A stretch of DNA of 64,000 nucleotides from Cervus elaphus (GCF_910594005.1 NC_057824.1:27369314-27433313); one strand, 5' to 3'; shown: positions 1 through 10,985, counted from the first letter of the stretch. The notes: generated from the sequence alone by a model not told the origin. Program-made: numbers and translations.

Positions 1-1427
1 GGAATGAGATGCCCAGAGGGAGAAAAGCCCAGATGGCCTCCCAGCCCTGGAGCCAGGGTAGTTCTGCTCCACTCAAAGCCCAGGTCTGAGAGGAAAGAGC
101 AGTGCTGTCCAGAGGGGAATCACGTATCTGGTGACTGGCAATTGCCCACACTTGACAGCCTGGTATCCCAAACTGGACGTTGATGAGTGGACTTCTTTAA
201 TCCTAGGGAACAGAACGAACTGCAGCTGGGCTGCAAAGCCAGGCGGACTGGTTCCAACCAAAACTGAAAGCTCTCATCTGAGGCTCCCTCAGTGCCAGCT
301 GCTGACCGACTGGACCAGCTGACCTCAGACAGGATCCCTTCCCTGAGCTGCAGCCTACCAGCTGCAAATCCAGCATCCCGGATGGGAGGCAGACAACCTG
401 GAGGCCGTTCCAAAAGCCTGATCCGTCATTAATCCTGTTCCACCTGCACTGTGATTTACTACCTGTTTATCTTTCTTCTAAAAAGGAACCAGCCATCAAT
501 GCAAAGCTCCCCTGACAGCGCCCCCAAAATAAACACCATGCGGAGCAACACCATCATTAAATTGCAGCCTGTTGCTCTCACGTGCTCCAAGCTTGAAGTT
601 TGCCGTTAAAAGGAAGGTTAGCGAGTATCAGGAAGGCGTTAAGGACCCCCCCAGCAGCAGCTCGAGACTTGGTGAAATTAAGACAATTAAAACAAATTAG
701 AAAGGGAATAACTTCCCACTAGGTAATTCCATGGCGTTTATTGCTTTAAAAGTGTTATTCGTGTTCCTCGCTGACACATGGAAAATTCTCATTGCCAGGG
801 AATGGGCTAGGCCTCCCGCTTTGTCTAATGTTTGATGCTGGTCAATCTGCAACCCCAAAGGCACTCTCCAACTTTCCCCTCTCCCAGCTCCTCTGCAAGC
901 CTGCAGCAATGATGGAAAAGAAGAGGATAAGAGAGAACGAATGATTTTTTGAAAAAAATAACTTTGGTAATTATGTATGCATTTCCAATGGGAGATTCTG
1001 GGAATTATTCCTAAAAGGCTGGAAAGAATTTCTTCTTTTGATCTCGGTTCTGAGCCAGAGAAAATCAAATTAAGAAAGAAAACCAACAGAGAATTCTCAG
1101 CGGGGAGGCAGGAGCTGAATCAGGTCCTGGGGAAAAGAAAATGAAAAGAAAAGTCCCCAGACACCTTCGTGTCATGATGTTGAAGCCTAGAAGGAGAGAC
1201 GCCCAGTGGAGCCGAATGAAAGCTGGGAGGAGAGCAAGGCCTTCTCCCACACCCTCCTGCGAGCCTTCCTTCCCTTCCCTTGAGGGGCCGGAAAATGTTC
1301 CCCCGGTTCCTGTGGCTTTTCCCAGCGCACACGTGGCCACCAGCCTCCCTCCGACAGCCCTGACTTCCAGAGGACCCCAACTCTGAGCCGTCACGACACA
1401 ACCAGCCAGCGTGGGCGTGTGAGCAGT
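1..1427. other. Unique sequence without a recognisable gene
   Basis: No exon, transposon or RNA gene could be recognised. The open frames are short, overlap on both strands and resemble no protein I know. From about 640 to 1080 the base composition turns AT-rich and ordered, with short ATTAA/AATTAG-type motifs, which resembles conserved non-coding DNA more than decayed repeat; this is inference only. Confidence 0.5.
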
Positions 1428-1463
1428 TCCTTTATATATATATATATTTAAAAAAAAAAAAAA
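1428..1463. repeat. TA microsatellite followed by poly(A)
   Basis: An alternating TA run is followed directly by about 13 A residues. It may be the tail of an unrecognised retroposon or a plain simple repeat. It is a likely length-polymorphic site. Confidence 0.8.
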
Positions 1464-1740
1464 TCCACCCTTAGAGGCACCAGGAGAAATGGTCCTGCCA
1501 CTTCCCTAAATCTTCAGTGGTTGCTAAGCAGCCCGCCTCCGCCCCTTTCCACTTCCCTCTGCTCCGTGCCTTTGTCTCTCCCCACCCTCCACCCCCACAC
1601 CAGCTCTTCCCTGCCTTCCTGCCGGGGCTCAGAAATCAGAGAACAGTCCCCGAACGCCTCCCAGCAGCGCGATGGCACGAAGCCTCCCTCCCTGCTCTGC
1701 TGATCTCGCTCTTACGGCCTCGCTAGAAAGACCCTCGCTG

Positions 1741-1842
1741 GACCCTTCCCTTCTTTCTTCTGTCCTCCCTTCCATCCTTCCTTTCCTTCCTTCCTTTCTT
1801 TCCTTTTCTTCCTTCCTTCCTCCCTCCGTCCCTCCTTCCACC
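1741..1842. repeat. Polypyrimidine (CCTT)n tract
   Basis: About 100 bases are almost pure C/T in imperfect TTCC and TTTC units. Mirror-symmetric polypurine/polypyrimidine tracts of this kind can form triplex (H-DNA) structures. Open frames over it encode only low-complexity Lys/Glu/Arg or Ser/Pro runs and are not genes. The flanks 1464-1740 and 1843-2357 are unclassified, with a further C/T-rich stretch near 2140-2260. Confidence 0.8.
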
Positions 1843-2357
1843 AATAACACCAAACACTTACCATTTGTCAGGATCCCTTAGGACGCAGGCACAAGCAGCT
1901 GGCACTCATGGGAAGCCCTAGGAGTCTCTCAGCTGACCCTGTGCGCAGCTCATCCGTCCATCAGTGGTGGTGCTCTGGTGCCTCTTCCCAGGGCCCCTTG
2001 GAAGCATCTGTCTACCCACCCCTACATGTGGGTGATGGCTGTAGGTTTTCCTGAAGATGTCACAGGAGCATCCGAGGAGGAAGTTGGCAGCCACCTCTCC
2101 AAACATCCCTTCCCCATCTCTCTTCCCTTGAAGACCTTCTCTACCTGAGTCCTCTCTCTCTCTGATCCTCTTCTGACAGCCTGTCTCCCTCCTCCGCTCC
2201 TGCTCTCATCCCCCTTCTCTCCCACATCATCCCTCCCCCACTTCCGTCTCCCCTTGCTGGTTTTTGCGCTGTGTGGCTTATTGTCCTGCAAGTTTGTGCC
2301 TTCAAAGTTGCAAGAAGTTTTACCCACTGCTTCCCATGCTCATATTGCCACCACCCA

Positions 2358-2580
2358 TCATAAAAGGGCTGGTGCACTGGGATGACCCAGAGGGATGGGA
2401 TGGGGAGGGAAGTGGGAGGGGGATTCAGGATGGGGAACACATGTAAATCCATGGCTGATTCATGTCAATGTATGGCAAAAACCACTACAATATTGTAAAG
2501 CAATTAGCCTCCAAGTAATAAAAATAAATGGAAAAATAAATAAATTAAAAAGTGGTCATTGTAAGCAAAAAAAAAAAAAA
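2358..2580 (+). mobile_element. Young ruminant L1, 3' UTR fragment
   Basis: The segment matches the ruminant L1 3' UTR: a G-rich run, then the motif around CATGGCTGATTCATGTCAA, a CAATATTGTAAAG motif and an A-rich tail with an AATAAA-like signal. Strongly 5'-truncated, no coding sequence left. The same 3' UTR occurs in reverse at 9048-9390, which supports the assignment. A run of A residues at 2569-2584 follows. Confidence 0.85.
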
Positions 2581-3272
2581 AAAAGAAAAGAAAAGGGTCG
2601 TCTGGTTTTCTGGACCAGACCCGGGGGTTTGTGTGGTGTTTGGGTGTGAGCATGTACAAAATAGCACTCCAATATCATTTAGGGATCGATTAAAGAATAA
2701 AGAAAGACACATAAATGGTAGCCCTCAGTTTTAATAAATCAGTGGTTTCCTCTGATGGGGAGTGTGGGAGGGTTGTGACTTTGAGGAAGGGGTATGCACA
2801 GAGGTGAGGGGAGAACAGGGTCACTCTAGGGTGACCCATCCTGGTTTGCCCAGGACGGAGGGGTCCCAGGATCCAGAACTTTCAGTACTAAAATCAGGAA
2901 AAGCTGGGCAGATGGGGACAACTTGGCCACCCTAGGCTGTGCTGTATCTGCAATGCTTCGTCTTTTAAGGATGGGTGGTACAGACCACTTGGCCATATTT
3001 TCTGTACCTTTTTATGTCTTTTTTTTTTTTTTTTTTTCATTGTAAAAAGAGAGAAGAAAATCATCTCTCCTGAGAGATGTGGCTGGAAGCATCCAAGAGA
3101 GAGTGACTGATTGTATGGGGGAGATCAGGAAAAATTGGGAGGGCATACTATTTGAGGTGAAGCTTGAAATAAAAGGGAGACCTCCTCTGGCACTTACTCC
3201 TTAATTTGGAATTGCTTGTCTTCTCTCTGAATACCCTGCTGAGTTGTAGGCTCCAGGAGAGCAGGGGTTGGC
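2581..3272. other. Unique DNA with a T-tract
   Basis: Apart from the small inverted-repeat element at 2826-2935, this stretch holds no recognised gene. A T18-like tract lies near 3019-3038. Bases 3205-3262 resemble the end of an L2 LINE. Confidence 0.45.
2826..2935. mobile_element. Ancient short DNA transposon (MITE) with terminal inverted repeats
   Basis: The left end reads CTAGGGTGACC and the right end GGCCACCCTAG, its near-exact inverted complement. The 110-bp interior contains no coding sequence. This is the architecture of a non-autonomous DNA transposon. I cannot name the family with certainty; the termini resemble mammal-wide MER-type elements. Confidence 0.6.
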
Positions 3273-3998
3273 TGTGATGGGTAGTTTTATTCAACTTAAC
3301 TGGGTCATGGAGAGCCCAGACATTCGGTCAAACACGATCCTGGGTGTGTCTGTGCTGGTGACTCCAGATAAAGTTAACATTGGAATCAGGAGACTGAATA
3401 AAGCAGATTGACTTCTCCAATTTGGGGGAGGGGCCTCACAATTCATTGAAGACTTGAAAAGAGTTGAGTAAGAATTCCCTCTCTCTGCCTGACTGTCTTG
3501 AAGCTGGGTTGTCGGTCCTCTGCCTTCGAACTTGGACTAGAACTTGTGCCACTGGCTCTTCTGGGTCTCCAGCTTGCTGACTGCCAATCTGGAACTTCTT
3601 GGCCTTCATAATTGCAGCAGGAGACCCCGGTTCAATTCCTGGGTCGGGAAGATCCACTGGAGAAGGGATAGGCTACCCACTCCAGTATTCTTGGGCTTCC
3701 CTGGTGGCTCAGCTGGTAAAGAATCCACTTGCAATTCGGGAGACCTGGGTTCGATCCCTGGGTTGGAAAGATCCCCTGGAGAAGGGAAAGGCTACCCACT
3801 CCAGTATTCTGGCCTGGATAATTCCATGGACTGTATAGTCCATGACGTCACAAAGAGTCAGACACGACTGAGCGATTTAAAAAAAAATAATAATTGCATG
3901 AGCCAGTTCCTTATAATAAGTTCCTGTCCATCTATCCATCTATCTATCTGTCTTATTAGTTCTCTCCCAATTTTTGCTGGAGAACTGAGACTGATACA
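3273..3998 (+). mobile_element. MLT2-type LTR of an ERVL endogenous retrovirus (solo)
   Basis: The element begins TGTGATGGGTAGTTTTAT and ends in a degenerate form of the MLT2 terminus (GGAGAAC...GACTGATACA). Internal landmarks fit: AAGCAGATTGAC, a GGGCCTC motif, repeated 'gggtctccagcttgc' modules and the GAGCCAGTTCCTTATAATAA segment that contains the polyadenylation region. No internal retroviral genes are present, so it is a solo LTR. It is interrupted at 3617-3889 by a Bov-A2 SINE. Without the SINE it is about 450 bp, a normal MLT2 length. Confidence 0.8.
3617..3889 (+). mobile_element. Bov-A2 SINE (dimeric), inserted in the MLT2 LTR
   Basis: Two Bov-A units lie head to tail. The first is 5'-truncated; the second starts at the GGGCTTCCCTGGTGGCTCAG box near 3693. 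It ends in a short A-rich tail. A 9-bp target-site duplication, ATAATTGCA, lies at 3608-3616 and 3890-3898. The insertion is therefore younger than the LTR it splits. Confidence 0.93.
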
Positions 3999-4123
3999 CT
4001 GGATCTTACTATCTTTCTATCCCCGGTACCCTGCCCAGATCCTCCATACATAATAGATGCTCAATATACATCTGCCAAATGAAGATAAAGAAGTACAAAT
4101 AGTGACAACTACATGGGGACAGA

Positions 4124-4218
4124 GTTATGTTGGTTGTTGTTTTATTGTTCAGTCACTCAGACTCTTTGCAACCCCATGGACTGCAGTACGCCAGGTTTCC
4201 TAGTCCTGTTATGTTGGT
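4124..4218 (-). mobile_element. Tail-only BovB/Bov-A fragment with 11-bp TSD
   Basis: Only about 73 bp of the BovB 3' tail (the segment with GACTCTTTGCAACCCCATGG) is inserted. It is bracketed by a perfect 11-bp duplication, GTTATGTTGGT, at 4124-4134 and 4208-4218. The duplication shows it is a complete, extremely 5'-truncated retrotransposition and not a leftover of a larger element. Confidence 0.88.
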
Positions 4219-4685
4219 AGCTGGCTTGTTTGGTGAGCAGAGGGATTGGGGCAGCCAGTGTGCTAGGGGGTAGGGCTGAGGGGAGGGAGAAAATGGAAGG
4301 GTGAGCAGGAAAGCAGACAAAAGTCATGCCATCTAGTGCCCTCCTCCCCCAGCCTGCACCGCAAGCCTTTGCCTGGAGGATAGACAGGCAACTCAGGAGC
4401 ATGCAGTTACCAGGCAGGTGATGTAATAAGGAAGGATGCTGGCTGTGAGGCAATAGAGAGTGGTGGAGACTGTGCCCCAAGGAGCACCTGCCTAGGCAGG
4501 CATTGTGCTCAGCTCCAGCCAACTGTACTTATGAAGGAATAGGACCCATATCTCAAGAAAAGTTGGAAAAGCCAGCTTTTCATGCAAAACTTCCAGGTTT
4601 TTAAAAAACTCAATATAGGCCAAGCAAAAACCCATCTGGGTGCCTTCAGTCCATGGAGGGAGCCAAGCAAGGTTTTTAAGGCAGG
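4219..4685. other. Unique sequence, no gene seen
   Basis: No repeat or coding signature was recognised. Reading frames on both strands are short and overlap neighbouring SINE sequence. Confidence 0.5.
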
Positions 4686-4698
4686 TCTGTGACACAGC

Positions 4699-4907
4699 AA
4701 GAGGCTTCCCTGCTGGTTCAGACGGCAAAGAATCTGCCTGCAGTGCAGGAGAGCTGGGTTCAATTCCTGGGTCAGGAAGATCCCCTGGAGAAGGGAATGG
4801 CTACCCATTCCAGTATTCTTGCCTGGGAAATCCCGTAGACAGAGGAGCCTGGTGGGCTACAGTCCATGGGGTTGCAAAGAGTCGGACACAGCTGAACAAC
4901 TAACACT
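4699..4907 (+). mobile_element. Bov-tA SINE
   Basis: A full-length copy: tRNA-like head with degenerate A and B boxes (GGTTCAATTCC), Bov-A middle and BovB-derived tail ending at CTAACACTT. A perfect 13-bp target-site duplication, TCTGTGACACAGC, flanks it at 4686-4698 and 4908-4920. The copy is diverged from consensus at several sites. Confidence 0.95.
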
Positions 4908-4920
4908 TCTGTGACACAGC

Positions 4921-6349
4921 CCCATTGGAGTTGTAGGTGGATGGTTTTGGCGGTAGAGAGTAAGAGGGGCAGGAGGAAGGCCTGTGGCTGTGGGCAGCAA
5001 GCTGTGACTCCCAAGAGCCCCTCGGAGAAGTGAAGGGCTTGGTGGCAGTCTGGGAGCCTGACTTCTGGAGGGCCCTTTTTAGCAGGGAGAGTAGCCTAGT
5101 TGGACTCCAGAGCAATGATCGGGAGTGGGAGGGATGAACTGTCACTTTTCCCTTGTTTCCCAAAGCCACCCGTCCCATTCCATCCTGGCCCACTGTGGGC
5201 CAGGCTGACCACAGGTTAATAAGGGCCGGTCACTGGACAGATGTGGTCCCAAAGGATCATGGGAGAGCTGCAGCGATGCAGCATTTTCCAGGCTAAGTCG
5301 TGACCCCAGCGAATCACAGTGGGGGTAACTGCAGGTCAATCGGAAGTGGAGTAAACAGGGCCTGTGCACTGATCTGTGTGAATGACGTTCGGGGGAGGGG
5401 GAGTGACCAGGCTCTCCATGCTGGCCAGGACACTGCCCACCAGGCCCCCCTACCCCATGACCCTGCCACCCCGCTCCCCTTTCCCTTCAACCACAGACCA
5501 CAGATGGTGTTGAGACCCAGGTGCAGAGGCTACAACCCTCTGCAAACCAACCAGCCGGGTCCCAGAGTGATCAAAGGCATGGCCCTGTGCCAGATGTCTG
5601 GCTGGAATGGACATTTGGAGGCTGAAGCTTCAGCTGAGAACGCACTTCCCAGGTTGTGTTCAGTGGCTGGACTCACCTCCACGGAAACCATTCCCCAGCA
5701 GCTCCTACGAGAAACCAAGTGACCAGCCAGCCGGTTCAGCTCCTGGCACAGCCCAGATCCCGCCTGCCCGCCTCGCCCTCAGGCCTCCTTTGTGAGGCCC
5801 CGCTGTCCCTGCAGTGCTGGGCTGATGCTGGCAAGGAGGGTTGAGATGCACTTGGGTTTTACCTACCAAAGGCCTGGACCAAGACATCCAGCTGTCCAGC
5901 CTCCAAGATGAGCTGATGGAGCCCACCCACTGTATGGAGCTGTATGGGGGAAGTTTCCAGACAACCACACACACGCACCTTCATCCCCGGCCTCAGCTGC
6001 CCAGGGATTGGCCCTGTCTGTGAGCCTCTGGGAATGGATGAACAACAGCTGGGAGTACAACAGTGACCCGGGGAGAATGACACAGCCAGCTTCTTTATAC
6101 ATGTCTTCATTTTTAAGAGCAGTGAAGCGAAACCTTTCAAAGTAATGAGCCAGAGAGAAAGGAAGCCTGGCTCTCAAAGTCGGTTCCATTCAGCGGTTTT
6201 TGACTGACGGCTGATCGCACACCCAGCAAAGGAGTGAAGGAGGGAACACATGGGAAGCGAGTGGGGCTCAGATGGCAGCCTCAGCCAGAGCAGGGGGCAG
6301 CTGGGTGCTTGTGCAAGCTTGTGTGTTTCATCCACACCAGTTTTAAGGA
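4921..6349. other. GC-moderate unique sequence, no defensible exon
   Basis: This is one of the longer repeat-poor stretches. Open frames up to about 140 codons exist (for example 5300-5722 on the plus strand), but they resemble no family and overlap competing frames. I do not call a gene. Confidence 0.5.
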
Positions 6350-6490
6350 GTAGGTGGTATTTTTCCCATTGATCAAATGGGGAGGTAAAGCTCAGAGAGA
6401 TCAAGTAATTTGCATAAGATCAAGACCCTACTGGCGGCAGAGCAGACACTCAAACAGGGACTGACTGGCTGCAGAGCTCCAGCTCTTTGC
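6350..6490 (-). mobile_element. MIR SINE fragment
   Basis: The order of motifs is that of reverse MIR: a 'cccat..' oligomer, GGAGGTAAAGCTCAGAGAGAT, a 'tcaagtaatttgc' segment, then 'ggcagagc'. Strongly diverged, as expected of this mammal-wide tRNA-derived family. Confidence 0.75.
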
Positions 6491-6699
6491 TGCAGAAATG
6501 CCAGCCAGAATGCTCCAGGGATGGAACCCTGTTTGACTGCATTTTTTAAAAGTGTCTACCAAGTGTGGGCCCAGTTCTGTTCGGCCCAGCCCTGTGCTCA
6601 CCTAGTCCAGGGCTCCTGAGACCAGCCTCCCACCTCACTGCATCAGACACACATGGTCAACTTCCAAAATGCTGGAGAATGTCTATGAAAGCTGTTTAC

Positions 6700-7550
6700 A
6701 AAGGATTTAAGCAAACAAGCGTATGTACAATGGAATATTCAGTTCAATTCAGTTCAGTCACTCAGTCGTGTCTGACTCTTTGTAACCCCATGGACTGCAG
6801 CACACCCGGCCTCCCTGTCCATCACCAACTCCTGGAGTTTACTCAAACTCATGTCCATCGAGTCAGTGATGCCATCCAACCATCTCATCCTCTGTTGTCC
6901 CCTTCTCCTCCTGCCCTCAAATCTTTCCCAGCATCAGGGTCTTCTCCAATGAGTCAGTTCTTCACATCAGGTGGCCAAAGTATTGGAGTTTCAGCTTCAG
7001 CATCAGTCCTTCCAATGAATAGTCAGGATTGATTTCCTTTAGGATGGATTGGTTTGATCTCCTTGCAGTCCAAGGGACTCTCAGCTGTTAAAAAGAATGA
7101 AATAATGCCATTGGCAGTAACATGAATGGACCTGGAGATTGTCATACTGAGTGAAGTAAGTCAGACAGAAGAGAAATATGTATGACATCCTTTATATGAG
7201 GAATATAAAAAGAAATAATACAAAGGAACTGTCAAAACAGAAAGAGACTCACAGACTTAGATAATAAATTTACGGTTGCTAGGGGGAAGGGTGAGGGGAA
7301 GGGGTACTTAGGGAGTTAAGGAGGAACATGTGCACATTGATAGATTTAAAATGGATAACCAACAGGAACCTACTGTGTAGCACATGGACTCTGTGCAATG
7401 TTATGTGGCAGCCTGGATGGGAGGGGAGTTTAGAGAAGAATGGACACCTGTCTCCATATGGCTGAGTCCCTTCACTGCTCACCTGAAACTATCACAACAC
7501 AGTTAACTATACCCCAACACAAAACAAAAGGTTTAAAAGACAAACTAACA
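6700..7550 (+). mobile_element. Old L1 LINE 3' end, interrupted by BovB
   Basis: The ORF2 end and 3' UTR of an artiodactyl L1 can be followed: ACAATGGAATATT (6727-6739), then after the BovB insert AAAAAGAATGAAATAATGCC, the 'ctgagtgaagtaagtcagacag' region, 'cctactgtgtagcaca' and a final A/CAA-rich tail near 7500-7565. Coding capacity is lost. Confidence 0.85.
6740..7080 (-). mobile_element. BovB LINE 3' end
   Basis: The reverse-oriented BovB tail starts with the pentamer repeat (CAGTT)n and contains the hallmark 'gactctttgtaaccccatgg', CATCTCATCCTCTG and 'gtggccaaagtattgg' segments. It ends inside the RT-ORF C-terminal region. It splits the L1 at 6700-7550. No long target duplication could be read. 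Confidence 0.92.
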
Positions 7551-7835
7551 ACAACAACAACAAAGAGGTATATGGAATAATATCAGAAACACCCAATTGC
7601 CAAGCTTAAGAAATCAATGTTACAAATACAGTAGAAGCACCCTGCATATCCCTCATCCACTAACCATCCCTCTCTGGCAGTGACTACCATCCTGAATTTG
7701 TGTTTCTCATTCACATACATGTCTTTATGTTTCCTCTGCATTTGTACGTGTTCCTAAAAGAAGAGTGTGGTTTGCACATGTCTGTATTTTGACAAATAAA
7801 TGATATCATGTTATGTATCCATCTGCAATTTGCTT
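7551..7835. other. Unclassified AT-rich sequence between L1 copies
   Basis: No coding signature. Parts resemble decayed LINE sequence, but I cannot assign a family. Confidence 0.35.
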
Positions 7836-8341
7836 TTTGTAATCAGCTTTATTGATACCATACACTCATTTATGATGTACAGTTTAATGTATCCATGTAC
7901 AGATGTTTAGTATATTCATAAGCTGTGTGTCTATCACCAGAGTCAACTTAAGCTACAACAGAACACTGCCACCCGCTTAACCATGACCCCCTATCTCCCC
8001 ATCCTCTCTCAGACCTTGGCAACCACTAATCCCCTGTCTCTATAGATTTGCCCTTTCTAGACATTCCATAAATGCAATCTCTGGCCTTTTGTGTCTGACT
8101 TCTTTCCCTTAGCCTAATGTTTTCAAGGTTCATTCCATGTTGCAGCATGCACCAGTTTTTCATTGTTGATAAATAATACTCCATTGTATGGATATGCCAT
8201 ATTTTATAATTTTTTTTTCATCTATCAGCAGATGGGCATTTGGGTATTTTCCACTGTTTGGGTGACCATTATGAATAATGTTGCTGTGGACATTCATGCA
8301 TAAATTTTTGTGGGGGTATCTTTTCATTTCTTGTCTATGTA

Positions 8342-8413
8342 TTGGGTTGGCCAAAAATTTCATTCAGGTTTTTGCTCAATAAAAAACCCAAATGAACTTT
8401 CCGGTCAATCCAA
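8342..8413. mobile_element. Mariner-derived MITE with TA duplication
   Basis: The 72-bp element starts TTGGGTTGGCCAAAAA and ends with the diverged inverted complement, giving terminal inverted repeats of about 32 bp. TA dinucleotides flank it at 8340-8341 and 8414-8415. Removing it restores continuous L1M sequence (CTATG-TA-CCCAGG). The form matches the short mariner elements common in ruminant genomes. It has no transposase and depends on one supplied in trans. Confidence 0.92.
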
Positions 8414-9047
8414 TACCCAGGAGTGGAATTGTTGAGCCATGTGGTAGCTCTATGCCTAACTTTTGGAGAAACTGCCAAACTCTTTTCAAAAAGTGGCTGA
8501 ACCATTTTGTATTCCCATTGGCAGTGCATGAGTGTTCCAATTTCTCTGTATCCTCACCAACACTTGTTATTGCCTGTCTTTTTAATTATAATCATCCTAT
8601 TAGATGTGAACTGTTATCTCATGGTACTTTTGATTTGCATTTCCCTGATAGCTAATGATGGTGTGCATCTTTTCATGTGTTTATTGGCCGTTCATTTACC
8701 TTCTTTGGAGAAATGTCCACTCAGATCCTTTGCCCACTTTATAATTGGGCTGTCTTTTAATTATTAAGTTGTAGTACTTCCTTATTTACTCTAGATTCAA
8801 GTCTCTTATTAGATATATGATTTGCAAAAATTTTCTCACATTCTGTGGATTGTCTTCATTTTCTTGATATTGTTTTTGAAATTAAAAAGTTTGTCATTTT
8901 GGTTAAGTTCAATTTATCAACTTTGTCTTTGGTTGTATGTGCTTTGGTTGTTATATCTGAAATCCATTGCCTATTCCAAGGTCATGAAGATTTACTCTAT
9001 GTTTTTTCTATGAGTTTTATAGCTTTAGCTCTTATATTTAGGTCTTT

Positions 9048-10941
9048 TTTTTTTTTTTTAGTTGGAGGCTAATTACTTTACAATATTGTAGTGGTTTTTG
9101 CCATACATTGACATGAATCAGCCATGGATTTACATGTGTTCCCCATCCTGATCCCCTCACCCGCCTCCCTCCCCATCCCATCCCTCTGGGTCTTCCCAGT
9201 GCACCAGCCCTGAACACTTGTCTCATGCATCCAACCTGGGCTGGTGATCTGTTTCACCCTTGATAGTATACTTGCTTCAATGCTATTCTCTCAGAACATC
9301 CCACCCTCGCCTTCTCCCACAGAGTCCCAAAGTCTGTTCTGTACATCTGTGTCTCTTTTTCTGTTTTGCATATAGGGTTATCAATACCATCTTTTTAAAT
9401 TCCATATATATGCGTTAGTATACTGTATTGGTCTTTATCTTTCTGGCTTACTTCACTCTGTATAATGGGCTCCAGTTTCATCCATCTCATTAGAACTGAT
9501 TCAAATGAATTCTTTTTAATGGCTGAGTAATATTCCATGGTGTATATGTACCACAGCTTTCTTATCCAGTCATCTGCTGATGGGCATCTAGGTTGCTTCC
9601 ATGTCCTGGCAATTGTAAACAGTGCTGCGATGAACATTGAGGTACATGTGTCTCTTTCAGATCTGGTTTCCTCGGTGTATATGCCCAGGAGTGGGATTGC
9701 TGGGTCATATGGCAGTTCTATTTCCAGTATTTTAAGAAATCTCCACACTGTTCTCCATAGTGGCTGTACTAGTTTGCATTCCCACCAGCAGTGTAAGAGG
9801 GTTCCCTTTTCTCCACACCCTCTCCAGCATTTACTGCTTGTAGACTTTTGGATAGCAGCCATCCTGATTGGCATGTAATGGTACCTCATTGAGGTTTTGA
9901 TTTGCATTTCTCTGATAATGAGTGATGTTGAGCATCTTTTCATGTGTTTGTTATCCATCTGTAAGTCTTCTTTGGAGAAATGTCTGTTTAGATCTTTGGC
10001 CCATTTTTTGATTGGGTCATTTATTTTTCTGGAATTGAGCTGCAGGAGTTGCTTATATATTTTTGAGATTAATCCTTTGTCTGATTCTTCATTTGCTATT
10101 ATTTTCTCCCAATCTGAGGGCTGTCTTTTCACCTTGCTTATAGTTTCCTTTGTTGTGCAAAAGCTTTTAAGTTTAATTAGATCCCATTTGTTTATTTTTG
10201 CTTTTATTTCCAATATTCTGGGAGGTGGGTCATAGAGGATCTTGCTGTGATTTATGTCGGAGAGTGTTTTGCCTATGTTCTCCTCTAGGAGTTTTATAGT
10301 TTCTGGTCTTACATTTAGATCTTTAATCCATTTTGAGTTTATTTTTGTGTATGGTGTTAGAAAGTGTTCTAGTTTCATTCTTTTACAAGTGGTTGACCAG
10401 TTTTCCCAGCACCACTTGTTAAAGAGGTTGTCTTTTTTCCATTGTATATCCTTGCCTCCTTTGTCGAAGATAAGGTATCCATAGGTTCGTGGATTTATCT
10501 CTGAGCTTTCTATTCTGTTCCATTGATCTATATTTCTGTCTTTGTGCCAGTACCATACTGTCTTGATGACTATGGCTTTGTAGTAGAGCCTAGAGTCAGG
10601 CAGGTTGATTCCTCCAGTTCCATTCTTCTTTCTCAAGATTACTTTGGCTATTTGAGGTTTTTTGTATTTCCATACAAATTGTGAAATTATTTGTTCTAGT
10701 TCTGTGAAGAATACCATTGGTAGCTTGATAGGGATTGCATTGAATCTATAGATTGCTTTGGGTAGCATAGCCATTTTCATAATATTGATTCTTCCAATCC
10801 ATGAACACGGTATATTTCTCCATCTATTTGTGTCCTCTTGGATTTCTTTCATCAGTGTTTTATAGTTTTCTATGTATAGGTCTTTCATTTCTTTAGGTAG
10901 ATATACTCCTAAGTACTTTATTCTTTTTTTTGCAATGGCAG
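9048..10941 (-). mobile_element. Young ruminant L1 (L1_BT type), 5'-truncated
   Basis: From right to left: truncated ORF2, a complete 3' UTR and a poly(A) tail (plus-strand T tract 9048-9059). The 3' UTR carries the same landmarks as the fragment at 2358-2580. The short motif GGTCTTT, at 9041-9047 and again at 10942-10948, is the likely target-site duplication. Joining the outer flanks restores the old L1M text around 'taggtctttgatcc'. At about 1.9 kb it is the youngest-looking LINE here. Confidence 0.94.
9395..10941 (-). pseudogene. L1 ORF2p C-terminal part, open but 5'-truncated
   Basis: One uninterrupted frame of about 515 codons runs from the truncation point to the stop at 9395; the first internal Met is at 10888. 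It encodes the end of the reverse-transcriptase domain (motifs LGVYLPKEMKDLY and INLPDSRLYYKA), the connecting region and the C-terminal cysteine motif C-x3-C-x7-H-x4-C (CWRGC...H....C, about residues 360-380 counted from the internal Met). It ends HIYGI, the usual L1 terminus. The endonuclease domain and the RT catalytic core are missing. With no promoter or 5' UTR it is a dead copy despite the open frame. Intact coding over 1.5 kb implies recent insertion. Confidence 0.93.
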
Positions 10942-10985
10942 GGTCTTTGATCCACTTTTATTAGTTCCTGTTTATTGTGTGAGTT

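Noticed and set aside
1629..1881. Arg/Glu/Lys-rich or Ser/Pro-rich small proteins
   Set aside because: They are translations of a polypyrimidine microsatellite.
4699..4907. tRNA-like A and B boxes as a tRNA gene
   Set aside because: Part of the Bov-tA SINE head; no cloverleaf can be completed, and the same box pattern recurs in more than 20 copies.
9537..10484. Plus-strand open frames of 76-113 codons
   Set aside because: They are antisense shadows of the L1 ORF2 on the minus strand.
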